A DNA stretch of 64,000 bases, from positions 248,001 to 312,000 of the forward strand of contig NZ_CP042432.1 of the NCBI RefSeq assembly GCF_008033235.1, written 5' to 3'. Shown here piece by piece: positions 25,753 to 34,998 of the stretch. This stretch comes from Anseongella ginsenosidimutans (lineage in GTDB: Bacteria; Bacteroidota; Bacteroidia; Sphingobacteriales; Sphingobacteriaceae). A program made the translations under genes and the position numbers. The notes beneath the pieces are model-generated. The model worked only from the letters and a program-made list of their open reading frames with translations. It searched no databases and was not told where the DNA came from. The stretch's first letter is position 1; every line of letters starts with the position of its first letter.

Positions 25753-28236
25753 TTATTTCGAAATAAAATACCTAAGCTTCAGGAAGAAGGCCCGGCTGGG
25801 CTTTTGAAGGCTGAAATTATCGTAAAGCAAGGCGTCTGTCAGGTTCTTGCATTCCAGCGCGATGTTATACTTTCCGTCCGCCAGGGTGTACACAATATTG
25901 GCATCGTGCGCCCACTGCTGCGGGACATCGTACTTGCCCTCCCGATTTCCGCGGCTTGGCCAATACAAGTAAAAGGCGTGTACGTACAGCAGGTTATAAC
26001 CAACACTCAGCGTATTTCCTTTTCTTCCTACATCATTCAGGAAAACGGATACGTCGCCATTGCCGAAAAGAAAGGGCAAATTTGGCATACGATCCTGGTA
26101 AACAGGGCTGATGCCGGTGTAGTTCGGCTCGTATTTTTGTTCATTGCGAACATCCTGGTAAGTCATATTCACCCCGGCTGTAAGCCAGTTCCTGAAGGAG
26201 TACCTGACCTGGACATCACCACCGATATTGGAAACCCCGTCAAGGTTCTGCGCCACCAGTTTTGATTGGTTATTATTCAGCCTGCTGTAGATATAATCGG
26301 TAGCGTACCGGTAAATAGCATTTGCAGAAAGGGCGAAACGGTGATCGTCTTGAAAGCCGAAAGAATAGGCCACACCCAGGTTTACATTATCGCTGCTTTC
26401 CGGCTTCAGCTCAAAATTAGCTTCCTGGTTTTCCAGGTCGCCAAACAGTTCGTAGTTCTCGGGCATCCGGTTGCTTTTCTCATAGGAAGCTTTCAGCTGA
26501 AGTTCAGGCCGGATAAAATAACTGACCGCGGCCCCGTATCCAAGCTGTTTCGTGACATTGGTTTCATCCCTGAATGCCTCGTCGCCCCAGTTACCGGTCG
26601 GATTATAACGCACCCCGGTTGTTGCCTGCTGCCACAGGAATTTCCCGAATACGGTTGCGCTCCATTTATTAGCCAGGTCGTACCGGTAGGCAAGGCCAAG
26701 GATATCCTTATTGGTTTTGCGGGGCTGCTGGTAGCTGTCGTTCTCCGGATAAAGCTCATCCTTTCCTTTCCGGTCAAAAGTAGAGAATACGTTATTAAGG
26801 GTCACGGAATGCTTATCGCTGAGCTGATAACTGAATGTGGAAGTCAGCAGGCCGTTATTATTGCCGTACTTGTACATGGTTCGCGAGCGCTCGCCCCCGG
26901 TTCCTTCGTACTCCTTGAATTTGCCAAACCAGTCATATCTTCTGAACAGCGTGTCAATATTCTGCTCCTTGCCGAAATTATAATTCGCGTTCAGTGTAAC
27001 GTCCAGCCCTTTTACCAGGAGGTTACGTTTTTGATATTTTAACGTAGGCATCAGCATATTTCCCCTCCGGTGCCAGGCCCCGAATACGGACACCATTCTC
27101 GCACCGGTTTGAATCTCTTTATAATTCTGGCCCAGCGTAACTCCCAGCAGCAGCTTGTCCGCATAAGGCTTATCCACCACTCCCACGCTGGCGATCACCG
27201 TCTCGTTGTGATAGTTGTCATGAAAACGCCTGATCCTGGGAGTACCGAAATACTGTCCTGTATTAATATCGGAGACTTCCGGTTCTACCCAATAGTTATT
27301 GTCCGAATAATTCTGAAATGCGTTCAGCCGGAAAGTCAGTCCCGAAGGCGAGGTAACCGCCGCGTTTACGGTGCTTCGGTGGGTATTAAAAGAACCGTAG
27401 GAATAAGAAACATCCAGGTAATTCCTTTGCCTGTTGCCGGTCACAATATTTACTGCTCCACCTAGTGCATCTGATCCGAGCCAGACCGGGACCACTCCTT
27501 TATATACCTCTACGCGTTCGGCAATATTGATGGGGATATTATTGATCTGAAAGGAAGAGCCGAAGTTGTCCATGGGAATGCCGTCAATAAAAAACCGCAC
27601 ATGGTTGCCCGTAAAACCGTTCAGCGAAAAAGTAAAATTGGAGCCAACCCCGCCGGTTTCGCGAACCCGCACACCCGAAACCCGGTCCAGTGCATGGGAA
27701 AGATCCAGTGTTGAATTATGCAGCGAGCGGGCATCAATAGAAGTAACGTTATAGGCCTGCCGGTTCACTTCCTGGTTTTTGGAATAGCCGATCACCGTTA
27801 CTTCTTCCAGTTTGTCGGTTTGAACTTCCAGGGAAACACTTAGGGTCTGCACTACCCCGGCGGAAACCTCAACTTTGCGGCTCCAGGCCCTGAATCCCAG
27901 GGCAGTTACGTAAACAACATGCGTGCCCGGCGCAATACCCGGGAGAAGATACCGGCCCTGTTCATCAGAAACCACCCCGGGGCCGCGTCCATCCGCGGCA
28001 TTCGCACCATCAGGCCCGCCTCGTCCATCCAGCCCGCCCGATTCTTGCGTCCCACCTGATTCTCGCGGCCCGCCCGCACCATCAGGCCCGCCCAGCTGAA
28101 TAAAAGCTCCCGGAACCGGCTGCCCTGAGGGGTCCGTAACACGTCCGCTAATACTGCCTGTGGAATTACTCTGGGAAAAACATAAGAAAGAGAAGGCGCA
28201 CAATATTCCCGAAAGCAAAAGTTTCTTACCTTGCAT
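25753..28236 (-). CDS. TonB-dependent siderophore-type receptor
   Basis: An 827-residue outer-membrane receptor: signal peptide (to about residue 22), carboxypeptidase-like regulatory domain (about 27-130), plug domain with EEVTVIGYSKNQEVNRQAYN and VEVYKGVVPVWLGSDALGGAVNIVT, and a beta barrel ending in an aromatic-rich strand. It lacks the SusC signature and has the size of ferric-siderophore receptors. An odd feature is a 38-residue Gly-rich insertion (residues 49-86) in the N-terminal beta-sandwich. Context (DUF4374 partner, palindromic operator) supports an iron or other metal-chelate substrate. Confidence 0.92.
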   Translation of the reverse strand: MQGKKLLLSGILCAFSFLCFSQSNSTGSISGRVTDPSGQPVPGAFIQLGGPDGAGGPRESGGTQESGGLDGRGGPDGANAADGRGPGVVSDEQGRYLLPGIAPGTHVVYVTALGFRAWSRKVEVSAGVVQTLSVSLEVQTDKLEEVTVIGYSKNQEVNRQAYNVTSIDARSLHNSTLDLSHALDRVSGVRVRETGGVGSNFTFSLNGFTGNHVRFFIDGIPMDNFGSSFQINNIPINIAERVEVYKGVVPVWLGSDALGGAVNIVTGNRQRNYLDVSYSYGSFNTHRSTVNAAVTSPSGLTFRLNAFQNYSDNNYWVEPEVSDINTGQYFGTPRIRRFHDNYHNETVIASVGVVDKPYADKLLLGVTLGQNYKEIQTGARMVSVFGAWHRRGNMLMPTLKYQKRNLLVKGLDVTLNANYNFGKEQNIDTLFRRYDWFGKFKEYEGTGGERSRTMYKYGNNNGLLTSTFSYQLSDKHSVTLNNVFSTFDRKGKDELYPENDSYQQPRKTNKDILGLAYRYDLANKWSATVFGKFLWQQATTGVRYNPTGNWGDEAFRDETNVTKQLGYGAAVSYFIRPELQLKASYEKSNRMPENYELFGDLENQEANFELKPESSDNVNLGVAYSFGFQDDHRFALSANAIYRYATDYIYSRLNNNQSKLVAQNLDGVSNIGGDVQVRYSFRNWLTAGVNMTYQDVRNEQKYEPNYTGISPVYQDRMPNLPFLFGNGDVSVFLNDVGRKGNTLSVGYNLLYVHAFYLYWPSRGNREGKYDVPQQWAHDANIVYTLADGKYNIALECKNLTDALLYDNFSLQKPSRAFFLKLRYFISK

Positions 28237-28352
28237 TGCTTTTAATAATAAACCGTGTTAAAAGTAGGCCGGATCCGTCCGGCTAAACTGTCGGGTCAGA
28301 GACGCGACATTCGGGCCGTGCAGTTCGCAGCTGCATGGCCCTTTTCATGCGG

Positions 28353-28386
28353 CAAAGATATTATTATTTTTAATAAGTCTAAATAA
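28353..28386 (-). promoter_or_regulatory. Putative metal-repressor operator and -7 box of the TonB receptor gene
   Basis: Read on the minus strand, a 23-bp near-palindrome TTATTTA-N9-AAAATAA (28386-28364, one mismatch) is followed after 3 bases by the -7 element TATCTTTG (28360-28353). The palindrome would cover the -33 and spacer region of this promoter. The same arrangement, with the same spacing, stands before the DUF4198 gene at 56897-56930. The regulator (Fur-like or DtxR-like) is inferred, not seen. The rest of the 300-base gap up to the DoxX gene holds no gene I can support. Confidence 0.65.
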
Positions 28387-28540
28387 AGAAGCTGATTTTA
28401 TATTCAACGCCCGAAAAACAGCGGCAGAAGCCCCTTAATATCAAGGCACTCCATCTGAAAAATTTGTTCCCCGATGCAATGATATTTTATGGAAGCTGTT
28501 AACTTTAAGCTATATAAATGAATATATAAATCACACAATC

Positions 28541-28921
28541 ATGAAAAGTAAGATTCTATTCGTTGTCAGCCTCCTTTTCGGCCTCATGTTCATTAATGCG
28601 GGGCTTAATAAATTCTTTAACTATATGCCGGTTCCTGAGGACATGCCGCAGCCGGTGATCGACATGTCCATGCATATGATGGGAATCGTTTGGCTGATGC
28701 CCCTGATTGCCGTGGTGGAGATCGTAGGCGGCGCGCTGTTCATATTCAGGAAAACGAGAGCGTTGGGAGCCCTTGTTATCTTACCTGTAATGGCGGGTAT
28801 ATTTTTAGCACACCTGCTCGTTGCCCCTTCCGGATTGCCCATGGCCATTGTGCTTTTGATCATTCTTGTCTGGGTCATGATCGAAAACCGCCGGCGATAC
28901 CTGGCCCTCATTGCGGAGTAG
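28541..28921 (+). CDS. DoxX-like membrane protein
   Basis: A 126-residue protein with four hydrophobic segments (about residues 5-22, 46-64, 71-88, 92-112) and the DoxX-type start FGLMFINAGLNKFFNYMP. DoxX family members are small inner-membrane proteins linked to redox or thiosulfate metabolism in some bacteria; the role here is unknown. Monocistronic, divergent from the TonB receptor. Confidence 0.8.
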   Translation: MKSKILFVVSLLFGLMFINAGLNKFFNYMPVPEDMPQPVIDMSMHMMGIVWLMPLIAVVEIVGGALFIFRKTRALGALVILPVMAGIFLAHLLVAPSGLPMAIVLLIILVWVMIENRRRYLALIAE

Positions 28922-29024
28922 AACGGTACGGCAACATATTTTTCGCAGGAAGCGCTGTACCAGGTGAATACCGGGTAAGTGATGGTTACACCGGGAGCTG
29001 CTGCAGCCGTGAGTGTGGCAACTA

Positions 29025-30407
29025 CTATTCAAACGCTGGAACCGTCATTTTGGGCGACTCCAGGTCAAAATGGTTAACAGTGCTGACCGTAATATCCTTG
29101 TGTTCACCTACCGGCAGAATAACCACCGTTTTCATTTCCGGCAAATCCGACATGGGTATTGCGTCATCTCCATTGGTATCGAAACGCTGATATACGCCGT
29201 GCCGGGGAAACCGGGCGATCAGCTGGCTGCCCTTATAGATGTTGAAGTGCTTGATGCCGGACTCGATGTCAGCATCTGCTTTCCAGCGCAATTCTACCGC
29301 CACATTATGCAGGCGTTTTCGCTCCAAACCGTAAGGCGCCGGCGGCGGCGTCCGGTCAACGACCGTTCCTGTGATGCTGTATTCTTTCCATTTAGCCGCC
29401 GTAACCGAATCTGGCAGCCAGGATAACTCCCGGCGTTTTTTGGGATATCCCGTGTACTTATAGGTATTCAATAACAGGGTATCACCTAACCAGCTGCCGG
29501 ATTTATCGATATCCCTCAGGGCCTTAAATGAAACCGCCTCACCTTTTGGAAGCCGCTTTGCCAGCACAGACTCATAAAAGGGAATGGCCATATAGCGAAC
29601 AAAGCTGTAATTGTGATTTTGATAAGGCGTATAGGTAATGCTGGCGAGCCCACCCGCCGACCTTAATTTGTGAAAGGAATTGATCGCTGTTTCCCAGCAT
29701 TTTCCATTTGGTGAATTGCTGTCGTTTGCACCGGCATGGCGGATCATTACCGGTATTTTCAGGGCTTCTTCCGGGTAATCCCAGGACGGGTCAAAAGCGG
29801 GCGAATAGCAAAAGGCCGCCAATATCCTGGCGGGATAATTTTTCATCATCGCCAATACCCAGTATCCGCCGCCGGAATGCCCCCACAATAGCCAGGGCGA
29901 ATCTTTCAGTTCCGGATGGTTGGATGCTTTTCCAATTTTCTCAAACGCCGTCAGCAAGGATGGGCCCGAGCCTGATTCGGGGTCCCGCCACTCGTAGCAT
30001 CCCGATTTATAGTACAGATCGGGCCCAACGATCGCCAACCTCCATTTTTTGGCGAATGCCTGGTATTGCACGTCATAGGCGCTTGATACGCCTCGTCCTT
30101 CCATACCGCAGCCGTGTTGGTGAATAAACACTCCACGAACGGTATCTACGCCCTCGGGAATAAATACATTATACACCGCGGAATCGGCGGCGCCGGCATT
30201 TTTCACAACCACACGATACACGGCGCCGTTTGCCGTCTGTTGTATACGAACTTGCGAAGGCAGCCTCACATTAGTAGCAGCGTCCCGAATAACAGCTGTC
30301 TGCTTAACCTGCGCTGAAACTTGCCCGCGAACCTGCCCCGAAAGGCTCAGAAGAAACACTATCAGCACGACCGCGAAACGATCCCGAATATTATACCTAT
30401 TGACCAT
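29025..30407 (-). CDS. Secreted alpha/beta hydrolase (esterase) with C-terminal FN3-like domain
   Basis: A 460-residue protein with a signal peptide (to about residue 29). The catalytic domain (about 75-350) has the oxyanion-side HQHGCGMEG block and the nucleophile elbow GHSGGG with Ser178; NHNYS at the end of the domain could supply the catalytic His. Residues from about 355 look like a fibronectin type III module (PPPAPYGLERKR, ADIESGIKHFNIYKG). Last gene of the rhamnose-type PUL; it overlaps the preceding gene by 11 bases. A carbohydrate esterase role removing acyl groups is likely. Confidence 0.75.
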   Translation of the reverse strand: MVNRYNIRDRFAVVLIVFLLSLSGQVRGQVSAQVKQTAVIRDAATNVRLPSQVRIQQTANGAVYRVVVKNAGAADSAVYNVFIPEGVDTVRGVFIHQHGCGMEGRGVSSAYDVQYQAFAKKWRLAIVGPDLYYKSGCYEWRDPESGSGPSLLTAFEKIGKASNHPELKDSPWLLWGHSGGGYWVLAMMKNYPARILAAFCYSPAFDPSWDYPEEALKIPVMIRHAGANDSNSPNGKCWETAINSFHKLRSAGGLASITYTPYQNHNYSFVRYMAIPFYESVLAKRLPKGEAVSFKALRDIDKSGSWLGDTLLLNTYKYTGYPKKRRELSWLPDSVTAAKWKEYSITGTVVDRTPPPAPYGLERKRLHNVAVELRWKADADIESGIKHFNIYKGSQLIARFPRHGVYQRFDTNGDDAIPMSDLPEMKTVVILPVGEHKDITVSTVNHFDLESPKMTVPAFE

Positions 30408-32232
30408 AACTGAAATTTAATCGTCCCAGGGGCGCGCTGTCGCCTGTAACATAATAATCCATAATATCATCGTACTCCGTGACATTATCGGCAACTTTGA
30501 ATTCGATTGCGCAATCGCCTGCCGACAATCCCAAGGCTGCCAGGGGAATAGCTACCTGCATCAGGTTGCCCTTTATCACATACTCCGCCTCGCCGGCATT
30601 TACCCAATTATAACCGCCGGAAGATCTTTCGACGCTGGTTGTTCCCGGGCCGGCTACGGTTCCTGCTTCGGGCCGCCGGTTAACGATATACTGATACCCC
30701 TCGAAATCTTTACTTCCATGCGATCGGATCAATATATTCATCCAGTTAAGATCTGATCCGTTATAGGGGGTGATACCGGCAGCCGTTTTTATCCTGAAAT
30801 ACAGGTTTTCTTTGTCGTGGGTTACTTTGATCTCTGTAATATCATTCCGATTGCTTTGGTCAATATATTTGCCCGTTCCGGCTGCGTTGGAAAAATTTCT
30901 TGGAAGCGCATCGCCGGCGAAATCGGCGTACGTTGCCCTGACTTTTTGCCAGGCCCCGGCATTATCCCGGCGGATATCAATCCTGGCTTTTTGCGGTGTG
31001 CCGCCGTTGTGAACGTTACCGGCTTTGTCAGCGTACTTAAACTTCCTTACGTTTTGAACCAGCTGTAAATAAAAATTATCATGATATCCCCCCTTCATCA
31101 TTTCTATATCGCGGGAGAACTCATGGTTATACACGTCCACGAAAAAGACATCGCCGGAATCTTTGGCGTATTTAATGGCCATCCATTCATTGAAAGAGGT
31201 AACCAACACGTTGTCCACCCTCTTTTGACTGGCGAAAACGGCATCCCACATTGTTTGAAAATTAGCACCTGCAGTCCAGTCCTGCTCAACTTTTTGGGTT
31301 ATATGGTTATACCCCCGGCTGCATTCGGGATGCATACTGCTTGCCGCTATCACCGAATGACTGTGCTGCGCAACGGGCACCGCTACCGTACCATTATGAT
31401 TCCACTGCGGATACTGCCAGCTCATCCAGGGTAAGGAATGCTCGTTGTATTCCCCGTTTGGCCATTGCGATTCCCTGACATCGAAATAACGCTTCATCGC
31501 GGGGCGGATAAAATCAACATATACCCCGCCTTCCTGGTTCTGCGCCTGGTACCGGGTCATATCTGAGGCGTTTCCGTTGGCTTCGGTGATCCCGACGATC
31601 ATCGGCTTTCCCTTCGGTTTGAACCAGATCGCATCGTATTTTCCTGATTTATAAAAGCGCTCATAGAGCGTTTCCACAGTAGTTCCGGATCGTGTATTCG
31701 TATAAAAAACCACCCTGGGAACGGAAAATCCCTGTTCCTGGAAAGTCAATAATGCGTCCAGTAAATTTAACGTGGAAGAATCATAGACCACCGTATTGGT
31801 GGCGTCAATGCATAGGTAATCGATGCTTGCGTTGGTGAGTAATTCTATGTGGCGGGTAACCACCCAAGGGTCGCTCATGCTGTAATAACCATACAATGGC
31901 TCGCCCCAGAAATGAAATTCATGTAAGGGGCTTTCAGGGGTACCCCGCGGATCGTCCAACGCTGAGGGCTTTGTATTCAGCAGTTGCTGGATATCGTATA
32001 TTGCCCGCTGCTGGGACTGATGCTGGCCCAACCAGACGGAATAAAAAACGCCTACGTATTTCGAAGGGCCTGGCGTTTCCCTTACTGTTCCGATCCGCCT
32101 GCCTAAGGCATCCGTGCCGGAAAGATTCATCAAGGAAAAATGATGTTCATCAACCCGGGAAACAGATTTGTCCTGTGCCAATGCGAAAAAGGCGAATGGC
32201 CAGGCGAAGACGATACAAATAAAATATTTCAT
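30397..32232 (-). CDS. Putative secreted TIM-barrel glycosidase (GH71/GH99-like) with C-terminal glycan-binding-like domain
   Basis: A 611-residue protein with a signal peptide ending FALAQ. The first 400 residues alternate strands and helices like a (beta/alpha)8 barrel: VGVFYSVWLG, WGEPLYGYY, IDYLCIDATN, MIVGITEANG, VTSFNEWMAIKY. WGEP and FNEW offer candidate catalytic glutamates. The C-terminal 200 residues look like a DOMON or CBM9-like beta-sandwich (TEIKVTHDKENLYFRI). I cannot assign a CAZy family. Position between the GH78 and esterase genes supports a role in side-chain or backbone cleavage of the same glycan. Confidence 0.65.
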   Translation of the reverse strand: MKYFICIVFAWPFAFFALAQDKSVSRVDEHHFSLMNLSGTDALGRRIGTVRETPGPSKYVGVFYSVWLGQHQSQQRAIYDIQQLLNTKPSALDDPRGTPESPLHEFHFWGEPLYGYYSMSDPWVVTRHIELLTNASIDYLCIDATNTVVYDSSTLNLLDALLTFQEQGFSVPRVVFYTNTRSGTTVETLYERFYKSGKYDAIWFKPKGKPMIVGITEANGNASDMTRYQAQNQEGGVYVDFIRPAMKRYFDVRESQWPNGEYNEHSLPWMSWQYPQWNHNGTVAVPVAQHSHSVIAASSMHPECSRGYNHITQKVEQDWTAGANFQTMWDAVFASQKRVDNVLVTSFNEWMAIKYAKDSGDVFFVDVYNHEFSRDIEMMKGGYHDNFYLQLVQNVRKFKYADKAGNVHNGGTPQKARIDIRRDNAGAWQKVRATYADFAGDALPRNFSNAAGTGKYIDQSNRNDITEIKVTHDKENLYFRIKTAAGITPYNGSDLNWMNILIRSHGSKDFEGYQYIVNRRPEAGTVAGPGTTSVERSSGGYNWVNAGEAEYVIKGNLMQVAIPLAALGLSAGDCAIEFKVADNVTEYDDIMDYYVTGDSAPLGRLNFSYGQ

Positions 32233-32256
32233 GCTGATAAAATGTTTCGCGGAAAT

Positions 32257-34998
32257 TTAATGCGCTTTATTCCAATCCGATTCAAAACGATAGTTCCCTG
32301 AAGGCAGGGTGAATACCGCGTAGCCGCCCTCATACCCTTCATAAACTGCATAAGGATGCTTTCGATAAGATTTTCCGTCTACGGTCAATTTGCTAAGGCC
32401 GGTTGCAGGCACATACACGGTGGCCGTACTATTGCCCGGAATGCTAACTGCTACATGAAGCCGGCCATCCGGTTTCTTATTCCAGGCGCTTTTGATCTCG
32501 CCCCGGACAGACTGGTAGCTTCCGCTGCAGGAATCCAGTTCCGTGGGCACATGTGGTTTGATCACGAATTCCTCAAATCCCGGTTTGGCGGCCGAAGGGA
32601 CGATACCCAGCAGGTATTTGTAAAACCAGGAACCAACCGATCCCATCATGGGATGATTGTGCGAGTTCATGGAGCCGCCTGTGGCGTATTCCCACCTTTC
32701 CCATAAGGTAGTAGCACCGTTTGCAAGCATATAACCCCAACTCGGGTAAGTGTCCTGCGCGGCAATCTTGTAGGCCACATCAATGTGTCCGTTTTCAGTG
32801 AGTACCTCCAGCAGGTATTTTGTACAGATGTTTCCGGTAGTCAGATGGTATCCCCGGTCAACCACGTCTTTCACCAGGCTCTCCAGGGTCCTGCGCTTCC
32901 GTTCACCATCGGCTAAGCCAAAAAAAAGCGCAAAGGAATTGCAGGATTGATTATTAGAACCGTAGCCTCCCAGCTCTTCCTTCCAAAAGCGTTTATTAAA
33001 CGCAGCTCCGGTTTTTTCCGCCAGGCGACGGTAAGTGATCACGTCTTGTTCATTACCGGTGATCTCCGCCATGTCAGCGATGATACCTGCGCAGTAATAC
33101 AGAAAGCCGGTGGATATCAGATCACCAGGCGTATTTTTGGAAATGGCGCCATATCCGGCCCCTTCCACGCCAAAAGCGGCAGGAGGCGCCCAATCACCGT
33201 AATAGCTGTATTCAACAATCCCGTCTTTTGTACGGGTAGCCAGGTAATCCACCCAGGCTTTCATCCCCTGGTAATGCTGGCTGATTATGGTACGGTTTCC
33301 GTAATACTCGTAGGTTTTCAGCGCCAGCAGCAGGTAACTTGCCGATACGGGATCCGCCGGCCGGGCGCCGTACCTGTAGGGAGCGGTGTCGGCAATCCGG
33401 CCCAATTCATCCTGGGTGTCGGCGACGTCATCCAGGTATTTTGGATAAAACCGCGACATATCAAAATTATAAATGGCCTGCTCAATCCTCGGCGTCATAT
33501 CATTCATCCAGCCCATGCGTTCATCCCGCTGCGGGCAGTCCGTAGGGATACTGTGCAGATTGCTTGCTTCGGTACGCTTAACCATTAACCAAATGGCATT
33601 CAGCAACTCATTGCTGCTCGTGAACTGACCGGCGTTCGCCACGGCGGACCGCACCCGCTTTATGGTAAAGTCCGTTAGAACGGGCTTGGTCCGGTAGCCT
33701 TCCACCTGTACATACCGGAAGCCATGGTAGGTGAATTTCGGCTCCCATGCTTCACCCATGGGGTCGCCCTTAAGTACATAGGTATCAGTGGCCTCGGCGG
33801 TTCTCAGGTTTTCCTGATTGACGGTGCCGTCGGGGTAGCATGTTTCCGCAAATCTCATGGTAATCACATCTCCGCGTTTACCCTGTACGCGTAAAGACAT
33901 CCATCCCGCAAGATTCTGACCGGCATCCAGCACATAAACGCCCGGTGAAACCTCGTTGATCGCTACCGGGTGAAACGCTTCAACCACCTGTATGGGCTGC
34001 AGGTGCTGCGATACCATCTTGCCTCCCGGCGGCTCCACAATTGGCGCGTATCCCCAGGTTTCATTCGGAAGGCCTTTGATAATGGTATCCGTGGGAAGCA
34101 GCCAGTTTTCATGCTCCAAACGGGCATCGTAGTATTCGCCGTCGAGGATCCCCGATCGAACGGTGGGCCCTGTTGTGACCCGGCGGATATCATTTGACGT
34201 GATTCGCCTGGTGGTTCCGTCGGCAAAGGCCAGGTCCATCTGCAGCCTCAACTTCGGTATCCCGTACCAGCCGGGCGCCACCGAGATTAACATGACATTA
34301 TCTTTTACAAGAAGATCTGTCACATCGAACGTGGTATAGTAAACCCGTTTAGAATAATCACTCGTAGCGGGGTCAAGGACATTTAGCCCTGCCTTTTTCC
34401 CGTTGATAGATAGTTCGTGGTACCCGATCCCCGCAAGATACACTTTGGCTGAAACGACCTCTGCCGGACAATGGAATACATGGCGGAAATAGAGGACTTT
34501 GCCTACCCAGCCAAATGGGAACCCTACCCAGTCGGCCTGCCAGTCAGACTCATTTAACAGGGCGGTCCCGAAAAAAGCGACATCACTTTCCAGTACGCGC
34601 CCGCTATGCTCTTCCCAAACCCTGACCTTCCAGTAATACGTTGCCTGGCTCTTTAAATCCTGTCCCGCGAATAAAACGCCAACGGATTGAGCGGATTGCA
34701 CCACTCCGCTGTCCCAGATGTTTCCTTCCGATTCAGCCAGCTTTTCCGGCGAGTCAGCCACCAGCACCTGGTAGGCTTGCTGCCTGATATTTGGCAGGTG
34801 ACCATGGAACGCCCAGCTGAACTGCGGTTTTTTTACCATCAGGCCAATCGGGTTACCTGCATATTCTACTTTCAGATCCGTCAATCGCAGATCGTCTTTC
34901 CCCCGGGCGGGGCTGACCGCAACCCCCATCAACAAAACCGGTAAGACAAACAACCGTAGTATTGCCCACTTATTCCTTAAATTAATTCCTTGCTTCAT
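32257..34998 (-). CDS. Alpha-L-rhamnosidase, GH78 family
   Basis: About 913 residues. The frame is open to 35094, but ATG 34998 gives a basic start and signal peptide (ILRLFVLPVLLMGVAVSPARG), so I use it; it overlaps the permease gene by 17 bases, suggesting coupling. N-terminal beta-sandwich domains are followed by the (alpha/alpha)6 catalytic barrel with the GH78 motif DCPQRDERMGWMND (general acid Glu) and the later TTLWERWEY. The enzyme releases terminal alpha-linked L-rhamnose by inversion, here in the periplasm or on the surface. Confidence 0.95.
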   Translation of the reverse strand: MKQGINLRNKWAILRLFVLPVLLMGVAVSPARGKDDLRLTDLKVEYAGNPIGLMVKKPQFSWAFHGHLPNIRQQAYQVLVADSPEKLAESEGNIWDSGVVQSAQSVGVLFAGQDLKSQATYYWKVRVWEEHSGRVLESDVAFFGTALLNESDWQADWVGFPFGWVGKVLYFRHVFHCPAEVVSAKVYLAGIGYHELSINGKKAGLNVLDPATSDYSKRVYYTTFDVTDLLVKDNVMLISVAPGWYGIPKLRLQMDLAFADGTTRRITSNDIRRVTTGPTVRSGILDGEYYDARLEHENWLLPTDTIIKGLPNETWGYAPIVEPPGGKMVSQHLQPIQVVEAFHPVAINEVSPGVYVLDAGQNLAGWMSLRVQGKRGDVITMRFAETCYPDGTVNQENLRTAEATDTYVLKGDPMGEAWEPKFTYHGFRYVQVEGYRTKPVLTDFTIKRVRSAVANAGQFTSSNELLNAIWLMVKRTEASNLHSIPTDCPQRDERMGWMNDMTPRIEQAIYNFDMSRFYPKYLDDVADTQDELGRIADTAPYRYGARPADPVSASYLLLALKTYEYYGNRTIISQHYQGMKAWVDYLATRTKDGIVEYSYYGDWAPPAAFGVEGAGYGAISKNTPGDLISTGFLYYCAGIIADMAEITGNEQDVITYRRLAEKTGAAFNKRFWKEELGGYGSNNQSCNSFALFFGLADGERKRRTLESLVKDVVDRGYHLTTGNICTKYLLEVLTENGHIDVAYKIAAQDTYPSWGYMLANGATTLWERWEYATGGSMNSHNHPMMGSVGSWFYKYLLGIVPSAAKPGFEEFVIKPHVPTELDSCSGSYQSVRGEIKSAWNKKPDGRLHVAVSIPGNSTATVYVPATGLSKLTVDGKSYRKHPYAVYEGYEGGYAVFTLPSGNYRFESDWNKAH

